Assembly: GCA_002341345.1 (NCBI GenBank)
Contig: DDNW01000146.1
Coordinates: 420 to 18,912, forward strand
Origin: Erythrobacter sp. UBA2510
Lineage (GTDB): Bacteria > Pseudomonadota > Alphaproteobacteria > Sphingomonadales > Sphingomonadaceae
Reading direction: 5' to 3'
DNA: 18,493 nt
Part shown: one piece after another, positions 7,981 through 15,636 of the stretch
Layout: each line of letters opens with the position of its first letter
Position numbering within the stretch: the first letter of the stretch is position 1
Notes under the pieces: generated by a model
What the model was told of the DNA's origin: nothing
Database searches by the model: none
What the model saw: the letters and a program-made list of their open reading frames with translations, nothing else
Program-made: the position numbers and the translations under genes

Positions 7981-10563
7981 ATGACACGGCGCAAAAACCT
8001 CGTCGCCTTCGGGCCGGACGAAACTTCCGATGCTGCTTTTTCGCAGGATCTGGGCACCTCCACCGCCTCGCTCGACCCGATCGAGCTGACCGAGGAATAT
8101 ATCGCCCCGGAAGAATGGGTCGAAGAAGAGGTGATCGCCGAAGCGCGCGAATGGCTCATGCCCGCAATTGCCGGACTGGTGGTGCTGGGCTGGACGGTAT
8201 TTTTCGTCACTACCCGTTGGGCCGAGATCAATGCCGGAGTCGATGCGCGCACCGTCAGTGACTGGATCGTCGCCTGGTCGGTCCCCGTCCTGCTGGTTGC
8301 TGTTGGCTGGTTGCTGGTCATGCGCACGAGCCGCCGGGAATCGCGGATCTTCGGACAGACCGCCCGCGCACTCGCCGCCGAATCGCAGGGTCTCGAAGCG
8401 CGGCTCGCCACCGTCAATCGCGAGCTCAGCCTCGCACGCGAGTTCATCGCTGCCCAGTCGCGCGACCTGGAATCGCTCGGCCGCGTGGCCGCCGACCGGC
8501 TCAGCTCCAATGCCGAGACCCTGCAGGCGCTTATCCGCAACAATGGCGATGAGGTCGACCGGATCGGCACGGTCAGCGAGGCGGCGCTGGGCAATATGGA
8601 CCGGCTGCGCGACCACCTGCCCGTGATCGCCAATGCCGCGCGCGATGTGACCAGCCAGATCGGCAATGCCGGCGAAACCGCGCAGGCTCAGATCGATGCG
8701 ATGGTCGCCGGGTTCGACCGGCTCGATCAGGCCAATACGGTCAATGAAGAGAAAGTGGCCGCGCTGCGCGGCAAGGTCGAAGAAACGATCGCAAGGTTCT
8801 CCACGCAGGCGACTGACCTTGGCCATCTGGCAGAGCGACGCTTCGCCGTGCTGCGCGAACAGGCCGAGAGCTTCCGTGCCGATCTCGATACGCAGGAAAC
8901 CGATCTGCTCGGCGCGATTCGCCGCCGGGCCGAAGAGCTAAGCACCCAGCTGACCGTGCGCGGCGAGGAGCTGAAGGCGCATGAAGAGGCCGCGATTGCC
9001 GATCTTCGCCAGCGGCTCGATTCTGTTCGTATGGAGGGTGAGGCGCTCTCTGCAAGGATGGAGAGCGGGCGCGGCGAGACCGAAAGCGGCTGGACAACGA
9101 TGATCGAGCAGCTGGAAACACGGCTGCGCGATGCCATCGCTGAAGTTTCCCGCATCGACGAGGCCGCTCTGGAAAATGCCCGCGCACGACTCGGCGCCCT
9201 GCGGGAAGAGGCACAGCGCATCGATGCTGCCGTCACGACCAGCAGCGCAGCTTTTGAGGACGAATTGCAACTACGTCGCGAAAAGCATGCCGAGTTGGAG
9301 GCAGAGGCACTGGCCGCGCTCGACCAGCGATTGTCGAGTTTCGATGCCCGGATCGCTGAACGCCAGCAGGCGCATATGGCGCATGTCGGAACTCTCGTGG
9401 AACGCGGTGAGACCATCGGGCGCAAGCTGGCTGAAATCGACGAGAATTTCCGCAATCTTGCCACCGATGGCGATGAGGCCGGGGCCAAGCTGGCCGCAAC
9501 GGTCGGGGAATTGTCAGACCGCCTGTCGGAAAGCCGCGCGATCCTGCAGGAAAGCGGGACCTTTATCGGTCATATCACGCATGACACGGTCCGCCTGCTC
9601 GACATCATCAAGTCGAGCGCCGCGCTCTCGCAGGGCGACCTCTCAGACGCAATCGGCCAGGCTGAACAGCGGCTGGGCGATTACGAACGCAAAATCGCCG
9701 CGCTGCACGAGACATTCAGTCAGACGACTGCGCATGGCGAGGCGCTGGCGGCCAATCTCGAACAGGCACGCAGTGCCGGTGGCGAGTCTCAGGTGCAGCT
9801 GGCGGCGCTGGAAGAGCGCGTCCGCATGCTGGTCGCCGAAACCGGCGAAGCGACCCGCAAAATGCGTGAAGACCTGACCGAAGCGGTTGGCTCGCTGGAA
9901 GAAGATTCGACCCGTATCCTTGAGACGTTGCGCGAAGGACAGGCGGCGGCGCTGGGCGAAGTTTCACGCGCGGTTGTTGCCGACAGTTCCGAAGCGCTGG
10001 ACAAGGCGCTACGCGAGCACGCGGCTCAGGCCATTGCCGAGCTTGAGGCCACGGCTCTGCGCGCGAGCGAGGCGAGCCGCAATTCGGCGCTGCAATTGCG
10101 CGATCAGTTGGCCAAGGTCAACGAGCTGGCAGGAAACCTTGAACATCGCGTGGAACTGGCGCGCGAACGGGCTGAGGAAAGTATCGACACGCATTTTGCG
10201 CAGCGCATGGGGCTGATTACCGAGAGCCTCAATTCCTCCGCCATCGACATCACAAAAGTCTTTGACGACGAGATCGCCGACACGCTGTGGGAGAAATATC
10301 TGCGCGGCGACCGGGGGGTATTCACGCGCCGTGCGGTGCGGCTTCTCGATAAGAACGAAGCGCGCTCGATCGCCGATCTGCACGAAACCGACGACCAGTT
10401 CCGCGAAACGGTCAACCGTTACATCCACGATTTCGAATCCATGCTGCGTAACATTCTGTCCACGCGCGAAGGCAATGCGCTGGCCGTAACGCTGCTCTCT
10501 TCGGATATCGGAAGGCTCTACGTTGCATTGGCACAGTCGCTCGAGCGGATTAGAGCCAGTTAG
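7981..10563 (+). CDS. Two-TM long coiled-coil protein, TipN-like polarity factor candidate
   Basis: The protein has 860 residues. An acidic N-terminal tail (1-57) precedes two hydrophobic helices at about 59-77 and 94-114 with a short loop between, so both ends should be cytoplasmic. From about 117 to 750 it is nearly continuous heptad-rich coiled coil, full of Glu, Ala, Arg and Leu. The C-terminal ~100 residues (761-858) form a different, less repetitive domain: IADTLWEKYLRGDRGVFTRR, then LHETDDQFRETVNRYIHDFE and ALAVTLLSSDIGRLYVALAQ. The layout of two N-terminal TM helices plus a large coiled coil, and the length, match Caulobacter TipN (about 890 residues). TipN is a new-pole landmark acting on division plane, flagellum placement and ParA-driven chromosome segregation. 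Homology by sequence is not proven here; a methyl-accepting or generic coiled-coil ATPase-like annotation is possible. It diverges from the HPt/kinase-like operon. Confidence 0.6.
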   Translation: MTRRKNLVAFGPDETSDAAFSQDLGTSTASLDPIELTEEYIAPEEWVEEEVIAEAREWLMPAIAGLVVLGWTVFFVTTRWAEINAGVDARTVSDWIVAWSVPVLLVAVGWLLVMRTSRRESRIFGQTARALAAESQGLEARLATVNRELSLAREFIAAQSRDLESLGRVAADRLSSNAETLQALIRNNGDEVDRIGTVSEAALGNMDRLRDHLPVIANAARDVTSQIGNAGETAQAQIDAMVAGFDRLDQANTVNEEKVAALRGKVEETIARFSTQATDLGHLAERRFAVLREQAESFRADLDTQETDLLGAIRRRAEELSTQLTVRGEELKAHEEAAIADLRQRLDSVRMEGEALSARMESGRGETESGWTTMIEQLETRLRDAIAEVSRIDEAALENARARLGALREEAQRIDAAVTTSSAAFEDELQLRREKHAELEAEALAALDQRLSSFDARIAERQQAHMAHVGTLVERGETIGRKLAEIDENFRNLATDGDEAGAKLAATVGELSDRLSESRAILQESGTFIGHITHDTVRLLDIIKSSAALSQGDLSDAIGQAEQRLGDYERKIAALHETFSQTTAHGEALAANLEQARSAGGESQVQLAALEERVRMLVAETGEATRKMREDLTEAVGSLEEDSTRILETLREGQAAALGEVSRAVVADSSEALDKALREHAAQAIAELEATALRASEASRNSALQLRDQLAKVNELAGNLEHRVELARERAEESIDTHFAQRMGLITESLNSSAIDITKVFDDEIADTLWEKYLRGDRGVFTRRAVRLLDKNEARSIADLHETDDQFRETVNRYIHDFESMLRNILSTREGNALAVTLLSSDIGRLYVALAQSLERIRAS

Positions 10564-10592
10564 GACCAGGACCCATTAATTGCATGCGCCGA

Positions 10593-10680
10593 GGTGGCTC
10601 GTTTGCAAGATAAAATTGGAACGGCGAGCCATTCTCGCTGCCAAAGCACTGAGGATGAAGTTCGCCTGCAAACGGCCACC
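10593..10680. repeat. 14-bp imperfect inverted repeat enclosing a smaller hairpin
   Basis: The left arm, GGTGGCTCGTTTGCA (10593-10607), pairs with the right arm, TGCAAACGGCCACC (10667-10680), over 14 bp with one bulged T at 10599. Inside is a 5-bp stem, GCGAG-CCATT-CTCGC (10624-10638). An alternative pairing, TGGCTCG with CGAGCCA (10595-10601 with 10625-10631), competes with the outer stem. A trinucleotide CGA flanks both outer edges. The element fills most of the 131-bp gap between the convergent TipN-like and DUF1467 genes. It could be a bidirectional terminator (though without a T-tract), a small non-autonomous repeat or a structured RNA. Confidence 0.6.
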
Positions 10681-10694
10681 CGATGGGATTGAGC

Positions 10695-11003
10695 CTAGTT
10701 TCCGTTCGTGTTCGGATCGCCATCGGTGACGTAATCTGGCGGATTACCGAACAAATTTATATCGTCGACCGTTATCCAGCCTGCCTCATAATTGGCGACG
10801 AACAGCGCGCACAACACTGCCGCCAGCACGCTGGCGCGGATAGCGAGCCTGCCGGGGCGAAAATTGGCCGGGGCACTGTCTGCCTGTCCGGGCGTCTTCT
10901 CCACGCCTACCTCGTCATGCGTCCGGATGCCGAAGGGCAGCAGGATGAAGGCGCTCATTACCCACAGCAGCAGATAGATGGCGAGGATCGAGGTCCATTG
11001 CAT
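10695..11003 (-). CDS. DUF1467 family small membrane protein
   Basis: This 102-residue protein has two predicted membrane helices, at about 5-23 (SILAIYLLLWVMSAFILLPF) and 53-71. Between them lies PFGIRTHDEVGVEKTPGQADSAPA, the recognisable signature of DUF1467, a small membrane protein family of alphaproteobacteria with no known function. The C-terminal tail after TM2 is longer than I expect for the family, and is Asn- and Asp-rich (DGDPNTNGN). ATG 11003 follows the RNase J stop by 19 bp and has GAGGGG upstream at suitable spacing. It is the last gene of the nuo-birA-coaX-rnj cluster and converges on the TipN-like gene. Confidence 0.88.
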   Translation of the reverse strand: MQWTSILAIYLLLWVMSAFILLPFGIRTHDEVGVEKTPGQADSAPANFRPGRLAIRASVLAAVLCALFVANYEAGWITVDDINLFGNPPDYVTDGDPNTNGN

Positions 11004-11022
11004 TTGTAGTGCGCCCCTCAGC

Positions 11023-12669
11023 CTATTGTGCGATGATCACGCGCGTCTGAGGTTTCTTGCCGCTCCAGCGCTGTGCAGCACGACGCGCGGCTATGCGCGC
11101 CGCCTCGAGGATCGCGTCTTCGTCATCACGGTCGCGGCCACGTAATTTAGCAACTGCCTTGCGCACATCCTCCTGCGCTTCCTCGAAGAAGGCGGGGTAG
11201 TCTTCGTCGAGCGGCAGGCCGATACCTTCGATCTGGACGTTGCCCGCGCTGCCCAGCACCACGAACAGCATGCCGTCGCGTGCCATACGCCGCCGCATCG
11301 TGACCGCATCGCCATCCGCAGGCACGATGATATCGCCATCGAGCACGAGCCGACCGCTGCGCACCTGCGCCACCCGCTCTGGTTTGCCGGGGGCTAGACG
11401 GATGATATCGCCATTGCCCTGCACAATCGTTTCTTGGATCCCATTCTCTTCGCCAAGACGCGCCTGTTCGAGCATGTGGCGCATCTCGCCATGGACGGGT
11501 ACGAGAATGTCGGGCCGCAGCCAGCCATAGAGCGCCTCGAGCTCGGGACGACCAGGGTGGCCCGAGACGTGTATCTCGCTCTGCCGGTCGGTAACCATGG
11601 TGATGCCGCGCCCGGCCAGCTGGTTCTGGATCTTGCCGATGGCGAGTTCGTTGCCGGGGATCTGACGACTGGAGAACAGCACGACGTCGCCGTCCGAGAG
11701 CGAGAGCGGGTGGTTATCCTCTGCGATCCGGGCGAGCGCGGCGCGGGGTTCGCCCTGCCCGCCGGTCGCGATAATCATGATTTCGCCGCGCGGCAGGCTC
11801 ATCGCCGTGTCGAAATCGACCGTCTCGGGGAAGTCCTCGAGATAGCCATTGGCCTGCGCAACCTCGATGATCCGGTCGAGCGAGCGCCCCGCCACACACA
11901 ACCGCCGCCCGGTTTGCTCCGCCACTGTCCCCAGCGTCTGCAAGCGCGCCACGTTGGAGGCAAAAGTTGTTACCAGCACCCGCTTACCTGCGTGGCGTCC
12001 TACCTCGGCCAGCAGGCCGCGATAGACCGCACCTTCGCTGCCCGAGGCTTGTGGATTGAAGACATTGGTCGAATCGCACACCAGCGCCAGAACGCCGCCG
12101 TCACCGATCTCGATCAGTTCCTCCTCGGTCGCGGGTTCGCCAATGATCGGATCCTCGTCGAGCTTCCAGTCGCCGGTATGGAACACCCGGCCATAGGGCG
12201 TCTCGATCAGCAGCGCATTACCCTCGGCAATCGAGTGCGCGAGCGGGATATAGGTGACGGTAAACGGCCCGAGTTTGATCTCGCCGTGATCTTCCTCGAT
12301 CACGTTGAGCTTTACCTGCCCTTCAAGCCCCGCTTCGCTCAGCTTGCGACGGATCAATTCGGCGGTGAACGGCGTCGCATAGAGCGGCTTGCCGAACTCG
12401 GCGGCGAAATAGGGGATCGCACCGATATGGTCCTCATGCGCATGGGTCAGCACCACGCCGAGCAGATCGTCGAGCCGTTCCTCGATGAACTCTGGGTCGG
12501 GGAACAGCAATTCGGTACCGGGATATTCGTTCGCGCCGAAGCTCATCCCCAGATCGACCATCAGCCATTTGCCGTTGGCGCCATAAAGGTTGAGATTCAT
12601 GCCGATCTCGCCCGACCCGCCGAGCGCGAGGAACAGCAATTCCTTTTCGGGCGTATAATCGCGTTTCAT
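11023..12669 (-). CDS. rnj: Ribonuclease J (metallo-beta-lactamase, beta-CASP)
   Basis: This 548-residue metallo-beta-lactamase/beta-CASP nuclease belongs to the RNase J family, which has 5'-to-3' exonuclease and endonuclease activity on mRNA and rRNA precursors. The metal-binding motif is THAHEDH (H76, H78, D80, H81), with further ligand candidates H145 (PLAHS) and D167 (HTGDW). beta-CASP features include ATGGQGEP, FSSRQIPGNE, HVSGHPGRPEL (H367, H371) and PVHGEMRH (H393). The C-terminal domain ends with an Arg/Lys-rich tail, RRAAQRWSGKKPQTRV. Length is typical for RNase J. ATG 12669 is 3 nt after the coaX stop, implying translation from the same mRNA. The presence of RNase J in alphaproteobacteria alongside RNase E is established. 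Confidence 0.95.
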   Translation of the reverse strand: MKRDYTPEKELLFLALGGSGEIGMNLNLYGANGKWLMVDLGMSFGANEYPGTELLFPDPEFIEERLDDLLGVVLTHAHEDHIGAIPYFAAEFGKPLYATPFTAELIRRKLSEAGLEGQVKLNVIEEDHGEIKLGPFTVTYIPLAHSIAEGNALLIETPYGRVFHTGDWKLDEDPIIGEPATEEELIEIGDGGVLALVCDSTNVFNPQASGSEGAVYRGLLAEVGRHAGKRVLVTTFASNVARLQTLGTVAEQTGRRLCVAGRSLDRIIEVAQANGYLEDFPETVDFDTAMSLPRGEIMIIATGGQGEPRAALARIAEDNHPLSLSDGDVVLFSSRQIPGNELAIGKIQNQLAGRGITMVTDRQSEIHVSGHPGRPELEALYGWLRPDILVPVHGEMRHMLEQARLGEENGIQETIVQGNGDIIRLAPGKPERVAQVRSGRLVLDGDIIVPADGDAVTMRRRMARDGMLFVVLGSAGNVQIEGIGLPLDEDYPAFFEEAQEDVRKAVAKLRGRDRDDEDAILEAARIAARRAAQRWSGKKPQTRVIIAQ

Positions 12670-12672
12670 ATC

Positions 12673-13449
12673 TTAGCCGCGAGCCTGTCCGGCTAGGACC
12701 GCTAATCCGTGCAGCGTCAGATCGACGTCAATCGCGTCGAAGACATCGGTCTGCTCGTCGAACAGGCTGGCCAGCCCGCCCGTCGCGACGACCTTCACCG
12801 GACGGCCAATCTGCGCCTTCATACGTGCAATCAGCCCCTCGATCATCGCGACATAGCCCCAATAGACGCCGATCAGCATCTGGTCCTCGGTATTGCGGCC
12901 GATCACGCTATCAGTCGCAGGTGCATGGATCGCGATGCGCGGCAACTTGGCGGTCTTGCCGACCAGCGCGTCGAGCGAGAGGTTGATGCCCGGCGCGATG
13001 ATCCCGCCCTTGTAAGCTCCGGTGAAGTCGAGCGCTTCGAACTTGGTCGCGGTTCCGAAATCAACCACGATCAAATCACCCTGGTGGCGGGCATGGGCTG
13101 CAATACAGTTGAGCGCGCGGTCCGCCCCCAATGAACTGGGCTGTTCGACATCGATCTCGAACCGCCAATGCGCCTTGCCCTGTCCGGCAAACAGCGGATC
13201 GATCCCGAAATATTTTTGGCTGAGGACAGAGAGGTTGTGGTCGGCGCGTGGGACGACCGAGCCGATGATGACCTCGCTGACCTGTTCGCGCGTGATCCCC
13301 TCGATCGCCATCAGCTGCAGCAGCCAGACCGCATATTCATCGCCCGTCCGGCGCGGATCGCTGGCGATGCGCCAGCGCGTGCGGATTTCATCGCCTTCGA
13401 TCAGTGCGAACACCACATTGGTATTGCCGACATCCACTGCGAGCAGCAT
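12673..13449 (-). CDS. coaX: Type III pantothenate kinase
   Basis: CoaX phosphorylates pantothenate to 4'-phosphopantothenate using ATP, the first step of coenzyme A synthesis, and belongs to the ASKHA fold. The 258 residues show the ATP phosphate-binding motif DVGNTN (6-11), the pantothenate-site loop GADR (108-111) with the likely catalytic base Asp110, [10 protein letters not shown] (128-137), GGIIAPG (148-154) and the adenosine motif TGGLA (223-227). All are intact and the length is normal. Start and stop are coupled: the birA TGA and the coaX ATG share one base (TGATG, 13451-13447), so translational coupling is expected. The gene lies between birA and RNase J in the cluster running from nuoL. 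Confidence 0.95.
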   Translation of the reverse strand: MLLAVDVGNTNVVFALIEGDEIRTRWRIASDPRRTGDEYAVWLLQLMAIEGITREQVSEVIIGSVVPRADHNLSVLSQKYFGIDPLFAGQGKAHWRFEIDVEQPSSLGADRALNCIAAHARHQGDLIVVDFGTATKFEALDFTGAYKGGIIAPGINLSLDALVGKTAKLPRIAIHAPATDSVIGRNTEDQMLIGVYWGYVAMIEGLIARMKAQIGRPVKVVATGGLASLFDEQTDVFDAIDVDLTLHGLAVLAGQARG

Positions 13450-14213
13450 CAGAGCCTCTCCATCGTCACTTCGCCCGCCGCGATGACACGGGTTTCGCCC
13501 GAGGCCAAGGCCAGTTGCAGCGAACCGTCGCTTGTCAGCCCCGCAAACGTGCCTGTGACCGGCTCGCCTTGCGCGTCATGTGTCGCCAGCGGCGTACCGA
13601 GCGGATGCGCACGGGAGAGCCAGCGGGCGAACAGCGTCTGCAGGCCGCCACTCCGCCATGCGGCCAGTTCGTGCGCGAAGCTGGCGGCAAGATCGCAGGC
13701 AAAGGCATCGCGCTCGAAAAGGTCGTTCCCCAATGCGCGAGTCTCGCGGCCTTCGACCTGCGGTGCGCTGACGAGGTTCACGCCGATCCCGACCACGACC
13801 CAGTCACCTTCGCGCTCAAGTAATATGCCGCAGAACTTCGCTCCGCCGAGCAATACGTCGTTGGGCCATTTGCACATGAGCACGCAGGCATCATCGGCAA
13901 GCCGTGGGCGCACCGCCTCATAGACGGCCAGTGCCGCGGCAAACGACAGTGTCGGCGCATGCGGATCGCCTGCGCCCAACCGCACCAGCGTCGAGCCCAT
14001 GAAATTGCTCGGCGCGTCGAGCCATTGCCGCCCGAGCCGTCCGCGCCCGGCGCTCTGGCGGTCGGCGACCAGCCATTCCCCCTCGACACGCACATCCCCC
14101 GCCCGCAGGCTCGCGACGAGATCAGCGTTGGTCGAGCCGGTCTCGGCGACGTTGTGGATTTGAGGGGCGATGTCAGGAAGCAAGGAACAGCGCCGCGGCC
14201 GCGCCGTCGGCAA
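13449..14213 (-). CDS. birA: Biotin--[acetyl-CoA-carboxylase] ligase, no DNA-binding domain
   Basis: This ligase joins biotin via biotinyl-AMP to carrier lysines of carboxylases such as acetyl-CoA carboxylase. The catalytic core shows ETGSTN (24-29), [12 protein letters not shown] (51-62), KWPNDV (115-120) and [11 protein letters not shown] with Lys126, and a small C-terminal SH3-like domain. There is no N-terminal helix-turn-helix, so it is a monofunctional ligase and not a repressor of biotin genes. No ATG start exists: the first possible codon is TTG 14213 (254 residues, overlapping nuoN by 41 bp), and a second TTG at 14183 would give 244 residues starting [11 protein letters not shown]. 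Neither has a clear ribosome site, so reinitiation after nuoN is likely. The stop overlaps the coaX start by one base. Confidence 0.93.
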   Translation of the reverse strand: MPTARPRRCSLLPDIAPQIHNVAETGSTNADLVASLRAGDVRVEGEWLVADRQSAGRGRLGRQWLDAPSNFMGSTLVRLGAGDPHAPTLSFAAALAVYEAVRPRLADDACVLMCKWPNDVLLGGAKFCGILLEREGDWVVVGIGVNLVSAPQVEGRETRALGNDLFERDAFACDLAASFAHELAAWRSGGLQTLFARWLSRAHPLGTPLATHDAQGEPVTGTFAGLTSDGSLQLALASGETRVIAAGEVTMERL

Positions 14214-15636
14214 GAGAGCCCAGCCATCCGTTTAACAGATAGCCAAGCGGCGAGATCGCCAGCGTCGAAATCGCCAGCAGCGCCCAGTGCGATTTGTCCG
14301 CCTCGCCGGTAACGACATTGGCCGGTTCGTCGAAGAACATCACCTTGACGATCTTGAGGTAATAGAACGCGCCAATCACGCTGGCCGCGATGCCGATGGC
14401 CGCGAGCGCAACCAGATCGGCCTCAACCGCAGCCTGGAAGACCACGAACTTGCCCCAGAAGCCGAACATCGGCGGGATGCCGGCCAGGCTGAACATGATG
14501 ATCATCAGGCACCACGCCAGTGCAGGCTTGGTGGTCGAGAGGCCCGCCAGACTGGCGATATCCTCGACCGTCTTGCCCTCCGCATCGCGCAGCATCAGCA
14601 CCGCAACGAAGCTGCCGACCGTCATCGCGACATAAATTGCCAGATAAACCATCATCGCGCTCGCGCCGGCTGTAGTCGCAGCGGCAAGACCGATGAGGAT
14701 GAAGCCGACATTGTTGATCGAGGAATAGGCGAGCAGTCGCTTGATATTGCGCTGGCCGATCGCGCCCAGTGCACCCACGACGATCGAGGCAAGCGCGGCG
14801 AAGATCACCACCTGCCGCCAGGCATCGACCTGCCCGCCGAACGCCTCGAGCGCGACCCGCGACAGCAGCGCCACGGCAGCGACCTTTGGCGCACTGGCGA
14901 AGAACAAGGTGACGGGCGTCGGAGCACCTTCGTAAACGTCGGGGGTCCACATGTGGAACGGCACCGCGCTGATCTTGAAAGCGAGCCCCGCCAGCACGAA
15001 GATGAGGCCGAACACCGCCCCCATCGGCAAGCCATCGGCATAGGCGGCGCTGATCCCGTCGAAACTGGTAGTGCCGGCAAAGCCGTAGGTCAGGCTCATG
15101 CCAAACAGCAGGATGCCCGAGGCCAGCGCGCCGAGGACGAAATATTTGAGGCCCGCTTCGGCCGAGCGGTCATCGTCGCGCAGCATCGAGGCCAGCACAT
15201 AGGCCGAGAGCGAGTTCAGCTCGAGCCCGACATAAAGCGTCATCAGGTCCGCGGCCGATACCATGATGCTCATGCCCGCCGCGGCGAACATCACCAGTAT
15301 GGGATATTCGGCACGCATCGCGCCAAGGCGACCGAAGAAACTCGGTGCGACGACCAGCGCCGCGCCGCTGGCGGCGTAGATCATCAGCTTGGCCAGACCG
15401 GCAAAGGCGTCGGCGCGAACGAGGCCCGAGAAGCCCGTCGTTTCCGGTCCGGCGAGGCCGGCACAGACGGCCGGAGCGACGAGGAAGAACGCCCCGCCCA
15501 ATGCCACGCAGGCGGCAATCGAGATAGGGCTTGCGGCCTTGTCGCCGGCCCATGCGGCGACGAGCAGCAGCACAAGGCCGCCCAGAATCAGGACTAACAG
15601 GTCAGGTATCAGCGCAAGGGAAGAAGCGAAGTCCAT
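14173..15636 (-). CDS. nuoN: NADH-quinone oxidoreductase subunit N
   Basis: This is one of the three antiporter-like, proton-translocating membrane subunits of respiratory complex I. The 487 residues form many hydrophobic helices. Key charged positions are visible: Glu139 in LYVGLELNSLSAYVLAS, Lys221 in LAFKISAVPFHMWTPDVYEG and Lys251 in FFASAPKVAAVALL, corresponding to conserved channel residues in E. coli NuoN. Length is typical. The ATG at 15636 overlaps the nuoM stop by one base (TAATG), so translation is coupled. The 3' end overlaps the birA reading frame. Confidence 0.97.
   Translation of the reverse strand: MDFASSLALIPDLLVLILGGLVLLLVAAWAGDKAASPISIAACVALGGAFFLVAPAVCAGLAGPETTGFSGLVRADAFAGLAKLMIYAASGAALVVAPSFFGRLGAMRAEYPILVMFAAAGMSIMVSAADLMTLYVGLELNSLSAYVLASMLRDDDRSAEAGLKYFVLGALASGILLFGMSLTYGFAGTTSFDGISAAYADGLPMGAVFGLIFVLAGLAFKISAVPFHMWTPDVYEGAPTPVTLFFASAPKVAAVALLSRVALEAFGGQVDAWRQVVIFAALASIVVGALGAIGQRNIKRLLAYSSINNVGFILIGLAAATTAGASAMMVYLAIYVAMTVGSFVAVLMLRDAEGKTVEDIASLAGLSTTKPALAWCLMIIMFSLAGIPPMFGFWGKFVVFQAAVEADLVALAAIGIAASVIGAFYYLKIVKVMFFDEPANVVTGEADKSHWALLAISTLAISPLGYLLNGWLGSLADGAAAALFLAS

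Noticed and set aside
10564..10694. A standard rho-independent terminator between the convergent genes
   Set aside because: A strong stem exists but there is no run of T after it on either strand, so it is reported as an inverted repeat instead.
11434..12696. A 420-codon open frame on the + strand opposite RNase J
   Set aside because: It is antisense to a clearly functional nuclease and has no recognisable motif.
14287..15597. A 436-codon open frame on the + strand opposite nuoN
   Set aside because: Same reason: it shadows nuoN and its composition is low-complexity and charged.
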